Shown here piece by piece: positions 35,863 through 45,181 of a stretch of DNA of 64,000 nucleotides (position 1 is the stretch's first letter; every line of letters starts with the position of its first letter). Source of the DNA: Superficieibacter sp. 1612_C1. Its GTDB lineage: Bacteria; Pseudomonadota; Gammaproteobacteria; Enterobacterales; Enterobacteriaceae. The notes beneath the pieces are model-generated. The model searched no databases, was not told where the DNA came from, and was given only the letters and a program-made list of their open reading frames with translations. The DNA lies in NCBI RefSeq assembly GCF_015234305.1, contig NZ_JADGMI010000001.1:806001-870000 (forward strand). The letters run 5' to 3'. A program made the position numbers and the translations under genes.

Positions 35863-35878
35863 TGTGATAAGCATCACA
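35863..35878. promoter_or_regulatory. CRP-binding site
   Basis: TGTGA-TAAGCA-TCACA, a perfect match to the CRP core. It lies 262 bases upstream of the mannonate dehydratase gene and may activate the sugar-acid operon. Confidence 0.6.
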
Positions 35879-36091
35879 GTCGTTTTAAGTAATTGAATTT
35901 CCAGGCACAGTAAAGCCATTTCAACTCCTCCCAGGCAACACGCATGTAGTTCAACAGCGTTAGTTTTCTGCCACTCAATTTTTTACCAGCGATACCAGCG
36001 TTCCCACAACTGAACGCGGGTAGTTAACCACTCTATCCATACGTTGTGTGAATCAGATCGCAAAAAGCTGCCAGCGCGCTTACTATTCGTA

Positions 36092-36101
36092 ATACTAGTA
36101 T
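36092..36101. promoter_or_regulatory. Palindrome upstream of uxuA-like gene
   Basis: ATACTAGTAT, a perfect 10-bp palindrome 38 bases before the start codon. It could be the operator of a GntR-family regulator encoded elsewhere; none is in the window. Confidence 0.35.
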
Positions 36102-36139
36102 GGTAGAAAAGTGTTTTTACTTTAAAGGTGGTAATAGGT

Positions 36140-37210
36140 ATGCAAATGACAATGCGCTGGTTTGGACCAGTGGAAGATAAAATTTCGCTGGAATATATCC
36201 GCCAGGTTCCCGGTGTTGAGGGAGTTGTAGGGGCGCTGTATGACGTTCCGGTTGGCGATGTGTGGCCAGCGGAAAAAGTCCGCGCCCTTGCCGACCAGGT
36301 TCAGCAGGCCGGTCTAAAAATGGAAGTGATTGAAAGCGTGAACATTCACGATGATATCAAAATTGGTCTCCCCAGCCGTGACCAGCTGATTGCTAATTAC
36401 CAGCAGACGATCCGTAACCTGGCGGAAATCGGTGTTAAAGTCATCTGCTATAACTTTATGCCAGTCTTTGACTGGATGAAAACAGACATGAATTACGTCC
36501 TGCCGGATGGTTCATTGACCATGGCGTTTGAAAAAAATGGTATCGATAAAACCCTCGATGAAGTGGTGAAAGAGGTACTGGAAAATTCCAACGGTTTTGC
36601 CCTGCCAGGCTGGGAGCCAGAACGTCTGGCGAAAGTTCAGGAGTTATTCGCCAAATATAAAGATGTTGATGATGCAAAACTGCGGGAAAACCTGGTCTAT
36701 TTCCTTGAACGCGTTATTCCGGTATGCGAAGAAGTCGGTATTAAAATGGCCATTCACCCGGATGATCCGCCGTACTCTATTTTCGGATTGCCTCGCATTG
36801 TTAAAAGCAGAGACGATCTCGACTGGATTTGTAATGCAGTAAATTCTGAAGCCAATGGAATTACGTTATGTACTGGCTCCATTGCTGAGGATCCTGATAA
36901 CGATGTTTATCAAATTCTCGCTGAATTTACCCGCCGCAAGCGTATCCATTTCGCTCATGTGCGCAATATCAAATTGATTAAAGATAAAGATTTCTACGAA
37001 TCCGCACATTTATCACGCTACGGTTCTCTTGATATGTATGAGGTGATGAAAGCCCTGCATGATAATAGTTTTGACGGTTATATCCGACCGGATCACGGAC
37101 GTTTTATCTGGGGAGAAACCGGGCGTCCGGGTTATGGGCTGTACGATCGCGCCCTCGGCGTCACCTACCTGCACGGATTGTGGGAAGCACTGGAAAAACA
37201 ACACCAATAA
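36140..37210 (+). CDS. uxuA: Mannonate dehydratase (UxuA family)
   Basis: Cytoplasmic enzyme converting D-mannonate to 2-keto-3-deoxygluconate, the last dedicated step of glucuronate breakdown. TIM-barrel family stretches are visible: MTMRWFGPVEDKISLEYIRQVPGV, CYNFMPVFDWMKTD, MAIHPDDPP, GITLCTGSIAEDPDND, HFAHVRNIK and IRPDHGRFIWGE, with the metal-binding Cys/His residues. At 356 residues it is the shorter type, not the 394-residue E. coli UxuA. ATG 36140 is chosen over GTG 36128. In one operon with the GntP-type permease 58 bases downstream. Confidence 0.9.
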   Translation: MQMTMRWFGPVEDKISLEYIRQVPGVEGVVGALYDVPVGDVWPAEKVRALADQVQQAGLKMEVIESVNIHDDIKIGLPSRDQLIANYQQTIRNLAEIGVKVICYNFMPVFDWMKTDMNYVLPDGSLTMAFEKNGIDKTLDEVVKEVLENSNGFALPGWEPERLAKVQELFAKYKDVDDAKLRENLVYFLERVIPVCEEVGIKMAIHPDDPPYSIFGLPRIVKSRDDLDWICNAVNSEANGITLCTGSIAEDPDNDVYQILAEFTRRKRIHFAHVRNIKLIKDKDFYESAHLSRYGSLDMYEVMKALHDNSFDGYIRPDHGRFIWGETGRPGYGLYDRALGVTYLHGLWEALEKQHQ

Positions 37211-37268
37211 TGTATGGGCCGGAGGCTTCTCCGGCTTCTCTTGACGCACCATCTGTAAGGAATGCTCT

Positions 37269-38603
37269 ATGTCCCCGCTGTTAGCATTATTTTGGGTGCT
37301 GGTAGGTATTGCGCTCCTGGTTCTCATGAACCTCCGCTATAAATTCCACAATATTTTCGCCTTGCTGATTGCCGGTATTTTTGTCGCTATCATGGAAGGT
37401 ATTCCGCTGGATAAAATTGTCACAGTAATCCAGGACGGGTTGGGCAGTATTCTCGGTCACCTGGCGTTGATTATTATTTTCGGTGCCGTCATCGGAAAAT
37501 TTATGACCGAGTCAGGTGCCAGCCAGCGGATCGCTGATACAGTTATTGAACACTGCGGTACGCGATTTCTTTCTGTTGGATTAATGTTTATCGGCGTTAT
37601 TTTTGGCATTGCCATGTTTTATGAAGTGGCATTCCTGATTGCAATGCCGCTGGTATTAAATATCGCCAAAAAAGCAAATATCCCGTATATGAAATTAGTG
37701 GTCCCAACGGTTGTAGGTGCAACAATGGGGCATAGCCTGTTCCCGCCGCAGCACGGCCCGGTTGCACTTATTAGCGCCTTTAATGCCGATATTGTACAGG
37801 TTTATCTGTATGGCATTTTAGTGATCCTTCCGGCGCTGTTTTGTGCAGGCATTCTGCTGCCAAAATACCTGCCGGGCATCAAAGCAATTCCGCTCAATTC
37901 GCTGCTAAAACCGGTCGAGGAAAAAACCTCACAGGATTTACCCTCCTTCGGCATCAGTATATTAATCCCGCTGATCCCGGCGGTACTAATGATTGTGGCT
38001 TCCATCATTAAAGGATTTATGTCCACCAGCCCGGAACTGGTTAAAGTGTGCACCTTTTTCGGCAGCGCGGAAATCAGTATGCTGCTGGCAACACTTGCCG
38101 CCGTCTGGTTTCTCGGCGTGAAGCGTGGCATGACGGCGGATGGTGTAACGCATTGCGTGAGCGACGCTATTGCGAAAATAGCTAACGTTTTATTTGTGAT
38201 AAGCGCTGGTGGCATTCTGAAACAGGTGATTGTGGTTTCCGGCGTCGGCGATCATATCGTCACGATTATGGGTGACTTACCTTTATCGCCGTTTATTGTC
38301 GCGTGGATAATCACCGCGATTATTCGCATTCTTACCGGCCAGGGCGCGGTAGCGGCTATTACTTCTGCCGGGATTGTTGCACCAATGGTCAGTGCGTTTC
38401 ATCTCAATCCGGCTCTGATGTGCCTCGCTGTTGCCTGCGGCAGTAATACCATCACGCTAATGTACGATGGCGGCTTTCTGTTGTTCAAAGAGACATTCGG
38501 CATTTCAATGAAAGACACCTTTAAAACCTGGGGTTTGCTGGAGTTGATTAACTCTGTGGTCGGCCTGGGGATGGTGCTGGTGCTGAGCCTGTTTATCTCT
38601 TAA
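37269..38603 (+). CDS. GntP-family sugar-acid permease
   Basis: Inner-membrane proton symporter of 444 residues with 12 or more hydrophobic segments, of the gluconate permease family (GntP/GntT/YjhF). Typical stretches are GSILGHLALIIIFGAVIGKFMTESG, the PTVVGATMGHSLFPPQHGP segment and LTGQGAVAAITSAGIVAP. Next to a mannonate dehydratase it probably imports a hexuronate or aldonate such as mannonate or fructuronate. No kinase or regulator gene is nearby. Confidence 0.88.
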   Translation: MSPLLALFWVLVGIALLVLMNLRYKFHNIFALLIAGIFVAIMEGIPLDKIVTVIQDGLGSILGHLALIIIFGAVIGKFMTESGASQRIADTVIEHCGTRFLSVGLMFIGVIFGIAMFYEVAFLIAMPLVLNIAKKANIPYMKLVVPTVVGATMGHSLFPPQHGPVALISAFNADIVQVYLYGILVILPALFCAGILLPKYLPGIKAIPLNSLLKPVEEKTSQDLPSFGISILIPLIPAVLMIVASIIKGFMSTSPELVKVCTFFGSAEISMLLATLAAVWFLGVKRGMTADGVTHCVSDAIAKIANVLFVISAGGILKQVIVVSGVGDHIVTIMGDLPLSPFIVAWIITAIIRILTGQGAVAAITSAGIVAPMVSAFHLNPALMCLAVACGSNTITLMYDGGFLLFKETFGISMKDTFKTWGLLELINSVVGLGMVLVLSLFIS

Positions 38604-38960
38604 TCCTTCAAAACGTGTACCTGCTAGCGTAGTAAGCGCTTTGCGCTAGCGGGCTCAGGGGCAGCCAGTAGTGCAGAAGGCATCTGCGTCTTCTCAAGAG
38701 CATAAACGGGTCAGTGAGCCTGTCGCTCAGAAGGTGACTTTTTCCTTCATGTGGACAAACATTCCCAGGTTATTCCAGTCCCGTTTATTAATACACTTTA
38801 TGTATTCACGATATGAGGCTTCAGGATTCATCGGCATTTTCCGGGGCAGAAAGAACTATTTACAGCCTGTACGGCACGGCGGGCCGGGCGAGTTTGAGTT
38901 CAGCATAACCCATTTTCAGCTACGCTTCTTGATAAGCATTTTAGCCGCAGCCAGGAGATT
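38604..38960. other. Intergenic stretch, nothing recognised
   Basis: 357 bases between the permease and the DUF2243 gene. A GCTAGCG-type imperfect inverted repeat near 38620-38660 may end the sugar-acid operon. An open frame here has no codon or motif support. Confidence 0.5.
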
Positions 38961-39440
38961 ATGATGCCCCCGTTGAATTCCCCTTTACAGTCCGATCTGA
39001 ATCGTTCATTTAAAGCCACTGTTCCGCTTGGTATAGGAATGATGGCTGCAATTGATGAAGTGGTGTTTCATCAGATTCTGGCCTGGCATCACTTTTTTGA
39101 CTGGGGCACGCCAGCTTTCAGCCTGCTTTCGGATGGGCTGCTGCATTCAGGTGAGCTGATTTTTTTTGTGCTCGGTTTTTTTATGTTTGCGGATCTGCGT
39201 AGCCGTAGCAAACTTAACCGGACGTCGGCATGGGCGGGCTTCGTTTTTGGTCTGGGTGCATTTCAACTGTTTGACGGGATTGTCGATCATAAGCTGCTCA
39301 GGCTGCATCAGATCCGCTACGTTGACAACGTACTGCTTTACGACCTTGTCTGGAACGTGTCTGGTCTGCTGTTGTTACTGGCAGGATACCTGATATTTCG
39401 CCACGCACGTGCGACTACACACTATGTGGCGGGAGGCTAA
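38961..39440 (+). CDS. DUF2243 membrane protein
   Basis: Four-helix inner-membrane protein, 159 residues. Histidine-rich signatures lie at the helix ends: DEVVFHQILAWHHFFDWG, SDGLLHSGE and FDGIVDHKLLRLHQIRY, the DUF2243 pattern. Such residues could bind metal or haem. AGGAG precedes the ATG. It ends 3 bases before the CtaG-like gene, so the two are co-transcribed. DUF2243 genes are often paired with CtaG-like genes; function unknown. Confidence 0.85.
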   Translation: MMPPLNSPLQSDLNRSFKATVPLGIGMMAAIDEVVFHQILAWHHFFDWGTPAFSLLSDGLLHSGELIFFVLGFFMFADLRSRSKLNRTSAWAGFVFGLGAFQLFDGIVDHKLLRLHQIRYVDNVLLYDLVWNVSGLLLLLAGYLIFRHARATTHYVAGG

Positions 39441-39443
39441 TCA

Positions 39444-40241
39444 GTGGAGCATGCGATGCACCATACTGGAGGGGCCCCTTCAGCCGCGCTTTTTATTCTT
39501 CTGGTTATTATGCCTGCCGCACTGCTGTGTTTATATCTGTTAGCCGCCGTCCGGATACGACGCACTGCCAGATGGAGCGCCTGGCGCATTGCCAGCTTCA
39601 CGACCGGAATCGCTTTAATCGTGACATCCATGTTGCCGCCTCTGGCAGGCTGGGCCCATAACGATTTGCGCAGTCACATGCTACAGCATCTGTTGCTGGG
39701 GATGTTCGGGCCTCTCGGGCTGGTATTTGGTGCGCCGGGTTCACTTTTTCTGCGCAGCGTTTCTGCGCAGACGGCACGCGGCACAATGAACGTTCTTCGC
39801 ATCCGACCGGTGCGTTTTTTAATCCATCCGGTTACCGCTGCTTTTCTTGATATTGGCGGGATGTACCTTCTTTATCTCACGCCTTTTTATGCGTTGAGTA
39901 TGGGCAATCCTGTACTGTTTGTTTTCCTTCATCTGCATTTTGTTCTCTCCGGCTACCTGTTTACCTGGTCTGTCGCCGGGCCAGATCCCGCTCCTCACCG
40001 TCCGTCGAGGGCCGTTCGGCTTACGGTAATTTTCCTGGCCACGGCCGCTCACGCCATTCTCGGTAAACTGATGTACGGCTACGGATATCCGCAGGGTATC
40101 TCAGCCAGCATTGAAGAAATTCAGGCGGCTGCGCAGTGGATGTATTACGGAGGGGACGTTGCCGAGTTTTGCATTATTATTGGCTTTTTCGCAGCGTGGT
40201 TCCGGCAGCGCAGTACGCTACCGGATGCGTTGGCAGATTAA
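39444..40241 (+). CDS. CtaG-like (caa3 oxidase assembly) membrane protein
   Basis: Inner-membrane protein of 265 residues, about seven helices, CtaG_Cox family (PF09678 type). Conserved stretches: HMLQHLLLGMFGPLGLVFGAP, HLHFVLSGYLFTWSVAGPDPAPHRPS and AHAILGKLMYG, with histidines likely to bind copper. Start GTG 39444 is fixed by GGGAGG 7 bases upstream. Enterobacteria lack caa3-type cytochrome c oxidase, so the role here is probably in copper handling or another membrane process. Confidence 0.85.
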   Translation: MEHAMHHTGGAPSAALFILLVIMPAALLCLYLLAAVRIRRTARWSAWRIASFTTGIALIVTSMLPPLAGWAHNDLRSHMLQHLLLGMFGPLGLVFGAPGSLFLRSVSAQTARGTMNVLRIRPVRFLIHPVTAAFLDIGGMYLLYLTPFYALSMGNPVLFVFLHLHFVLSGYLFTWSVAGPDPAPHRPSRAVRLTVIFLATAAHAILGKLMYGYGYPQGISASIEEIQAAAQWMYYGGDVAEFCIIIGFFAAWFRQRSTLPDALAD

Positions 40242-40370
40242 ACTATTAATCCTTTGTTTTCGTCCTGAGGTTGGCTAATGTGGCTGCGACAGGTTTCTCC
40301 AGCCAGAGTCTGAAAACGTGATTCGCCAGGGTTTTGGATGTGCGGATACGCGGTTTTCTGACCGAGGAAG

Positions 40371-40680
40371 TGGGCTGACGCCCGTTGTCGAACCCCGGTC
40401 GGGGGTTCTCATTCCCCTGGCTTGGGGGATATATATAAGCAAAAAGCCCGTACTTTCGTACAGGCTCTCAACTCGAATATGGCGGTGAGGGGGGGGATTG
40501 ACTCGCTGCGCTCGCCCTGCGGGCAGCCTCCTCGCAGGCTCGTCGTCTGTCCAACGGGCTGACGCCCGTTGTCGAACCCCGGTCGGGTGTTCTCATCCCC
40601 CCTGGTCCGGAGGTATATGCGAAAAAAAAGCCCGCACGTGAGTGCGAGCTCTTCTTCAAATATGGCGGTGAGGGGGGGAT
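40371..40680 (-). repeat. Second copy of tRNA-flanking repeat
   Basis: One full unit and a partial of the 184-bp repeat seen at 29.6-30.3 kb (GATTGACTCGCTGCGCTCG at 40497), leading into tRNA-Ser copy 2. The unit next to the tRNA differs: its terminator reads GAGCTCGCACTCACGTGCGGGC then T8. Confidence 0.88.
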
Positions 40681-40750
40681 TCGAACCCCCGATACGTTGC
40701 CGTATACACACTTTCCAGGCGTGCTCCTTCAGCCACTCGGACACCTCACC
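40663..40750 (-). tRNA. serX: tRNA-Ser(GGA), copy 2
   Basis: 88 bases, same sequence by eye as copy 1 at 30290-30377, with anticodon GGA and encoded CCA. It sits next to ghrA, the place of serX in E. coli, so this is probably the ancestral gene. A good intrinsic terminator follows on the minus strand. Confidence 0.95.
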
Positions 40751-41014
40751 ATATTGTTGTTCCGGCGTCACCGGAACGGGCGCTAATGTAGGGAAATCCG
40801 TTACATCCGTCAATGTTCTTTTTACCGGAAGCGGTGCGTTTAGTTAAACTTCCGCCAGGTTGCTTCCGGAATAAACAAAAAGTGTCTTTTTTGTCGCCGG
40901 ATGGCTTTTTACAAAACTCCGCGCAGAAATTTGATATCCTCAAAAACGATACAGATCAAACAGAAACCGTCGCGTCCGCTACAGGACAAGCGTTGGATAA
41001 CGTCAGGAGTTCAC

Positions 41015-41953
41015 ATGGATATCATCTTTTACCATCCCACCTTTGATTTTCACTACTGGAAAGCGCAACTGGAAAATAAACTGTCGGGTGCCACGGTGCG
41101 CCAGTGGGAGGAAGGCGATCATCAACCTGCGAATTATGCACTGGTCTGGGAGCCGCCGGTGGAGATGCTGAAAGGCCGCCAGCTAAAAGCGGTATTTGCC
41201 CTGGGCGCGGGCGTCGATTCGATTCTGAAAAAGTTGCAGGCGCACCCGGAGATGCTGGCGGAGTCGACCTCGCTCTTTCGCCTCGAGGATACCGGTATGG
41301 GCGAGCAGATGCAGGAATATGCGGTAAGCCAGGTGCTGCACTGGTTCCGGCGCTTTGACGATTATCATGCGCAAAAGCTTCAGGCGCGCTGGGAGCCGCT
41401 GGAGGCGTATAATAAAGAGGATTTTACCATCGGCATTCTCGGCGCGGGCGTGCTTGGCGGTAAGGTCGCGCAAGCGTTGCAGGCATGGGGATTTCCGATC
41501 CGTTGCTGGAGCCGCAGCCGGAAATCATGGCCCGGCGTAAAAAGCTTTGCCGGCCAGACCGAGCTGACCGAGTTTTTAAGCGGCACGCGCGTGTTGATTA
41601 ACCTCCTTCCGCACACGCCGGAAACCGTCGGTCTTATCAATGCCGGACGTTTAAGCCACTTGCCGCAGGGGAGCTATTTATTAAATCTGGCGCGCGGCGT
41701 TCATGTCGTGGAAGCGGATTTATTGCAGGCGCTGGAAAGCGGCCAGTTAAAAGGCGCGATGCTGGATGTCTTCAGCCGCGAACCGCTGGACCCGCAAAGC
41801 CCGCTGTGGGCGCATCCGCGCGTGGCGATGACGCCGCATATCGCCGCTGTAACGCATCCCCCGGAAGCCATTGCCTGGATCGCCCGTACCATTACCGGGC
41901 TTGAGAAAGGCGAGGAGGTTACCGGGCGCGTCGATCGCGTTCGCGGTTACTGA
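41015..41953 (+). CDS. ghrA: Glyoxylate/hydroxypyruvate reductase A
   Basis: NADPH-dependent reductase of glyoxylate and hydroxypyruvate, D-isomer 2-hydroxyacid dehydrogenase family, 312 residues as in E. coli. The Rossmann motif is [17 protein letters not shown]; the catalytic Arg, Glu and His are in [18 protein letters not shown] and [12 protein letters not shown] 41015 matches the E. coli N-terminus ([11 protein letters not shown]); the longer frame upstream overlaps the tRNA promoter region. Confidence 0.96.
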   Translation: MDIIFYHPTFDFHYWKAQLENKLSGATVRQWEEGDHQPANYALVWEPPVEMLKGRQLKAVFALGAGVDSILKKLQAHPEMLAESTSLFRLEDTGMGEQMQEYAVSQVLHWFRRFDDYHAQKLQARWEPLEAYNKEDFTIGILGAGVLGGKVAQALQAWGFPIRCWSRSRKSWPGVKSFAGQTELTEFLSGTRVLINLLPHTPETVGLINAGRLSHLPQGSYLLNLARGVHVVEADLLQALESGQLKGAMLDVFSREPLDPQSPLWAHPRVAMTPHIAAVTHPPEAIAWIARTITGLEKGEEVTGRVDRVRGY

Positions 41954-42037
41954 GTCGAATCCGGCTCCGGCCGGGTTTTGCTTAATATCGCAGGGCAATA
42001 CCTGCTATCCTTGCGCAAAACATCAGAGGAGAGAACG

Positions 42038-42775
42038 ATGTATCCCGTCGATCTGCATATGCACACCGTCGCCAGCACCCACGCTTACAGCACGCTTAGC
42101 GACTACATTGCGCAAGCAAAGAGTAAGGGAATTAAGCTCTTTGCGATCACCGACCACGGTCCGGATATGGTAGATGCGCCGCATCACTGGCACTTTATTA
42201 ATATGCGCATCTGGCCGCGAATTGTCGATGGCGTAGGTATCCTGCGCGGTATCGAAGCCAATATTAAAACCACGCCCGGCGAGATTGACTGTACCGGTCC
42301 GATGCTGACCTCGCTCGACCTGATTATCGCCGGTTTTCATGAGCCAGTATTTCCACCGCAGGATGAAGCTGCCCATACCGAGGCGATGATCGCGACGATG
42401 GCCAGCGGCACTGTCCACATTATCAGCCACCCGGGTAACCCGAAGTATCCTGTCGATATTCCGGCGATTGCTGCCGCGGCCGCGAAGTATCATGTGGCGC
42501 TGGAAATTAATAACTCGTCGTTCGTGCATTCGCGTAAAGGCAGTGAAGAAAACTGCCGGGCGGTAGCGGCTGCGGTTCGTGATGCGGGCGGCTGGGTCGC
42601 GCTGGGATCGGATTCCCATACGGCGTTTACGCTGGGCGATTTTAGCGAATGCCGTAAAATCCTTGATGAGGTCCATTTCCCGGAAGATCGCATCCTCAAC
42701 GTTTCGCCCCGGCGTTTACTTGATTTTCTGGAGTCGCGCGGCATGGCTCCCATCCCTGAATTTGCCGATTTTTAA
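42038..42775 (+). CDS. ycdX: PHP-family zinc phosphatase YcdX
   Basis: Trinuclear-zinc PHP-domain phosphatase, 245 residues as in E. coli, linked there to swarming. Metal-binding motifs: [41 protein letters not shown] and [19 protein letters not shown] precedes the ATG. Followed by ycdY 21 bases later. Confidence 0.96.
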   Translation: MYPVDLHMHTVASTHAYSTLSDYIAQAKSKGIKLFAITDHGPDMVDAPHHWHFINMRIWPRIVDGVGILRGIEANIKTTPGEIDCTGPMLTSLDLIIAGFHEPVFPPQDEAAHTEAMIATMASGTVHIISHPGNPKYPVDIPAIAAAAAKYHVALEINNSSFVHSRKGSEENCRAVAAAVRDAGGWVALGSDSHTAFTLGDFSECRKILDEVHFPEDRILNVSPRRLLDFLESRGMAPIPEFADF

Positions 42776-42796
42776 ATCTCATACTGGAATTAATGC

Positions 42797-43357
42797 ATGA
42801 ACGAGTTTTCAATCCTGTGTCGCGTCCTCGGTTCGCTCTACTATCGTCAGCCGCAGGATCCACTGCTGGTGCCGCTGTTCACCCTGATTAAAGAAGGCAA
42901 ACTGGCCGCCAGCTGGCCGCTGGAGCAGGATGACCTTCTGGCCCGCCTGCAAAAAAGCGTTGATATGGACGTGCTGACCGCCGACTACAACGCCTTGTTT
43001 GTCGGTAACGACTGCCGCGTTGCGCCGTTCCGTAGCGCGTGGGTGGAAGGGGCTACGGAAGGCGACGTGCGCACATTCCTCAGCGATCGCGGTATGCCGC
43101 TGGCGGAAAGCCCGGCGGATCATTTCGGTACGCTGCTGCTGGCAGCCTCCTGGCTGGAAGATCAATCCACTGAAGATGAGAGTGAAGCCCAGGACATCCT
43201 GTTTGCCGAATTTTTACTACCGTGGTGCGATACCTTCCTCGGTAAAGTAGAAGCGCATGCTCAAACGCCATTCTGGCGCACGCTGGCGCAACTGACGCGC
43301 GATGCTATCGCGGCCATGTGGGAAGAGTTGCAGGAAGATGAAGTCGAGAAATTGTGA
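42797..43357 (+). CDS. ycdY: TorD/DmsD-family chaperone YcdY
   Basis: All-helical redox-enzyme-maturation-type chaperone of 186 residues, reported in E. coli to stimulate YcdX. The conserved helix DYNALFVGNDCRVAPFRSAW and the DHFGTLLLAASWL segment identify the family. In an operon with ycdX. A CRP-type palindrome overlaps its stop codon and faces ycdZ. Confidence 0.94.
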   Translation: MNEFSILCRVLGSLYYRQPQDPLLVPLFTLIKEGKLAASWPLEQDDLLARLQKSVDMDVLTADYNALFVGNDCRVAPFRSAWVEGATEGDVRTFLSDRGMPLAESPADHFGTLLLAASWLEDQSTEDESEAQDILFAEFLLPWCDTFLGKVEAHAQTPFWRTLAQLTRDAIAAMWEELQEDEVEKL

Positions 43358-43368
43358 TTTAAATCACA
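43353..43368. promoter_or_regulatory. CRP-binding site before ycdZ
   Basis: TGTGA-TTTAAA-TCACA, a perfect CRP core match 86 bases upstream of the ycdZ start. Confidence 0.65.
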
Positions 43369-43453
43369 AATAAAATGTAATTAAGTGAGAAATGTTGCAC
43401 ATGTTGTGCGGCAGATCTCTTTTGTTTGGTGCGCATCTGTTATGATGCGCGCC

Positions 43454-43936
43454 ATGAGCACACTTCTCGCTATCGCAATCACCACAGGCATCCTCTCCGG
43501 GTTATGGGGCTGGGTTGCCGTCTCCTTAGGTTTATTGAGCTGGGCCGGATTTCTTGGCTGTACGGCCTATTTTGCCTGTCCGCAAGGTGGCCTGAAAGGG
43601 CTGGGTATTTCGGCCTGCACACTGATAAGCGGTGTGCTCTGGGCGCTGGTGATTATTCACGGCAGCGCGCTGGCACCGCACCTGGAGAGTGTCGGCTATA
43701 TAATGACCGGCATGGTGGCGTTTTTAATGTGTATCCAGGCGAAGCAGCTTTTATTGTCCTTCGTGCCCGGCACGTTTATTGGAGCCTGCGCGACGTTCGC
43801 CGGGCAGGGCGACTATAAACTGGTGGTCCCCTCTGTCATGCTGGGTCTTGTTTTTGGCTATGCCATGAAAAACAGCGGCCTGTGGCTGGCCTCCCGCGCG
43901 GCTAAAAAGCGCCTTCCGCTGAACGCGCCCGAATAA
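43454..43936 (+). CDS. ycdZ: DUF1097 inner-membrane protein YcdZ
   Basis: 160-residue membrane protein with about five helices (MSTLLAIAITTGILSGLWGW at the start) and a basic C-terminal tail. Function unknown. In E. coli the csg (curli) loci follow it; here only 285 bases of AT-rich DNA separate it from ymdA, with no csg remnant recognised. Confidence 0.92.
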   Translation: MSTLLAIAITTGILSGLWGWVAVSLGLLSWAGFLGCTAYFACPQGGLKGLGISACTLISGVLWALVIIHGSALAPHLESVGYIMTGMVAFLMCIQAKQLLLSFVPGTFIGACATFAGQGDYKLVVPSVMLGLVFGYAMKNSGLWLASRAAKKRLPLNAPE

Positions 43937-44221
43937 CAACCCTATGCGTTAAACTAGTATGTCTTCTTCTGCGGCGACCCGTCTCTGACGATGTCGCCCG
44001 CATTTCCTTTTTCCGTCCTCACTCATCATTCCCCGCTATAAATTTGCGCAAATATATTCATTTGCTGAATATATTTGTATTAAAGTTTAATATTTTGTGA
44101 AAATAATCGATTATTTCGTTAATACGTATTTCTTTCTTTGTTAATAGAGAGTAGTAAAGATAATTAAATGTTCAGTTTTACTTCCGTTTTCAGAAACGTT
44201 TTCTGGCAGAGGAGAGTGACC

Positions 44222-44542
44222 ATGAAATTATCTTTTCACGTTTTTTTCGGCGTCCTGGCGGTAATGGCGGTGGGTTTCTCTGTTGACGCTGTCGCAGGCA
44301 AGGAAACCACAGGCGGTGTGATCCATTTTCATGGGCAGATTGTCGAATCTCCCTGTGAAGTCACTAACAACAGCCGTGATATTGCGGTGACATGTCAGCG
44401 TGAAGGCAAAACCGTGACGCTGCACCGTTCTTTAAGCTATACGGCGCACCAGGAGATCGCTCACGAACTGTTTGACGCGGCATCGCTGAAATACCTTAAC
44501 CCGGAACGGACGCTCGCCATCTATACCATTGAGTACCGTTAG
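44222..44542 (+). CDS. ymdA: Small periplasmic protein YmdA-like
   Basis: 106 residues with a signal peptide ending near VDAVAGKE and a fimbrial-like first strand (GGVIHFHGQIVESPCEV) with two cysteines that may pair (ESPCEV and VTCQRE). Position between ycdZ and ymdB indicates YmdA. AGAGGAG lies upstream. Function unknown. Confidence 0.75.
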   Translation: MKLSFHVFFGVLAVMAVGFSVDAVAGKETTGGVIHFHGQIVESPCEVTNNSRDIAVTCQREGKTVTLHRSLSYTAHQEIAHELFDAASLKYLNPERTLAIYTIEYR

Positions 44543-44638
44543 CATAGCGGCGCGCTCCTGCCTTTTCGCAGGACGCGCATTTCTCCCGGCAGCGAAGTAA
44601 GATAAAGTAAACGCTACCGATGCCAGCAGGAGAAAATT

Positions 44639-45181
44639 ATGCAATCACGCATTCAGGTTATCCGGGGAGACATCACGACCATGCAGGTGGATGTCATCGT
44701 TAATGCGGCCAACGCTTCTCTGATGGGCGGCGGCGGTGTGGATGGCGCTATCCACCGCGCGGCCGGGCCTGCATTGCTGGACGCCTGCAAAGTGGTGCGC
44801 CAGCAGCAGGGAGAGTGCGCGCCGGGCCATGCGGTGATTACCCTGGCCGGTAACCTTCCGGCAAAAGCGGTCATTCATACCGTGGGACCCGTCTGGCGCG
44901 GGGGAGATCACAACGAAGCGCGACTGCTGGAAGATGCGTACCGCAACAGTTTGCAACTCGCCCGCGACAACGATTTTCACTCCATCGCTTTCCCTGCTAT
45001 CAGTACGAGTATTTACGGTTATCCGAAAGCGGCTGCCGCCGAAATCGCAATTAATGCCGTTTCGGATTACATTACCCGGCGTCCTCAGCCAGAGCAGATA
45101 TACTTTGTCTGTTATGATGAGGAAAATGCAGGACTTTATGAGCGATTACTCACCCGGCAGGGAGACGAGCCAGTCGCATAA
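44639..45181 (+). CDS. ymdB: Macrodomain O-acetyl-ADP-ribose deacetylase
   Basis: Macrodomain protein, 180 residues, hydrolysing O-acetyl-ADP-ribose; in E. coli it also inhibits RNase III. Motifs: [34 protein letters not shown] and [13 protein letters not shown]. Its end overlaps the clsC start by 44 bases, as expected for this operon. Confidence 0.95.
   Translation: MQSRIQVIRGDITTMQVDVIVNAANASLMGGGGVDGAIHRAAGPALLDACKVVRQQQGECAPGHAVITLAGNLPAKAVIHTVGPVWRGGDHNEARLLEDAYRNSLQLARDNDFHSIAFPAISTSIYGYPKAAAAEIAINAVSDYITRRPQPEQIYFVCYDEENAGLYERLLTRQGDEPVA

Noticed and set aside
38671..38964. 97-codon frame before the DUF2243 gene
   Set aside because: No ribosome-binding site, no motif, atypical composition.
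30378..40662. Identification of the tRNA-flanked segment as SPI-5 or a prophage
   Set aside because: No pip/sop genes, integrase or phage structural genes are present; only the tRNA-Ser setting is similar.
40409..40813. 134-codon minus-strand frame through tRNA copy 2
   Set aside because: Reads through the tRNA gene and repeat; same artefact as at 29.6-30.4 kb.
42023..42676. 217-codon minus-strand frame opposite ycdX
   Set aside because: Shadow of the well-identified ycdX gene; basic, low-complexity composition typical of antisense frames.
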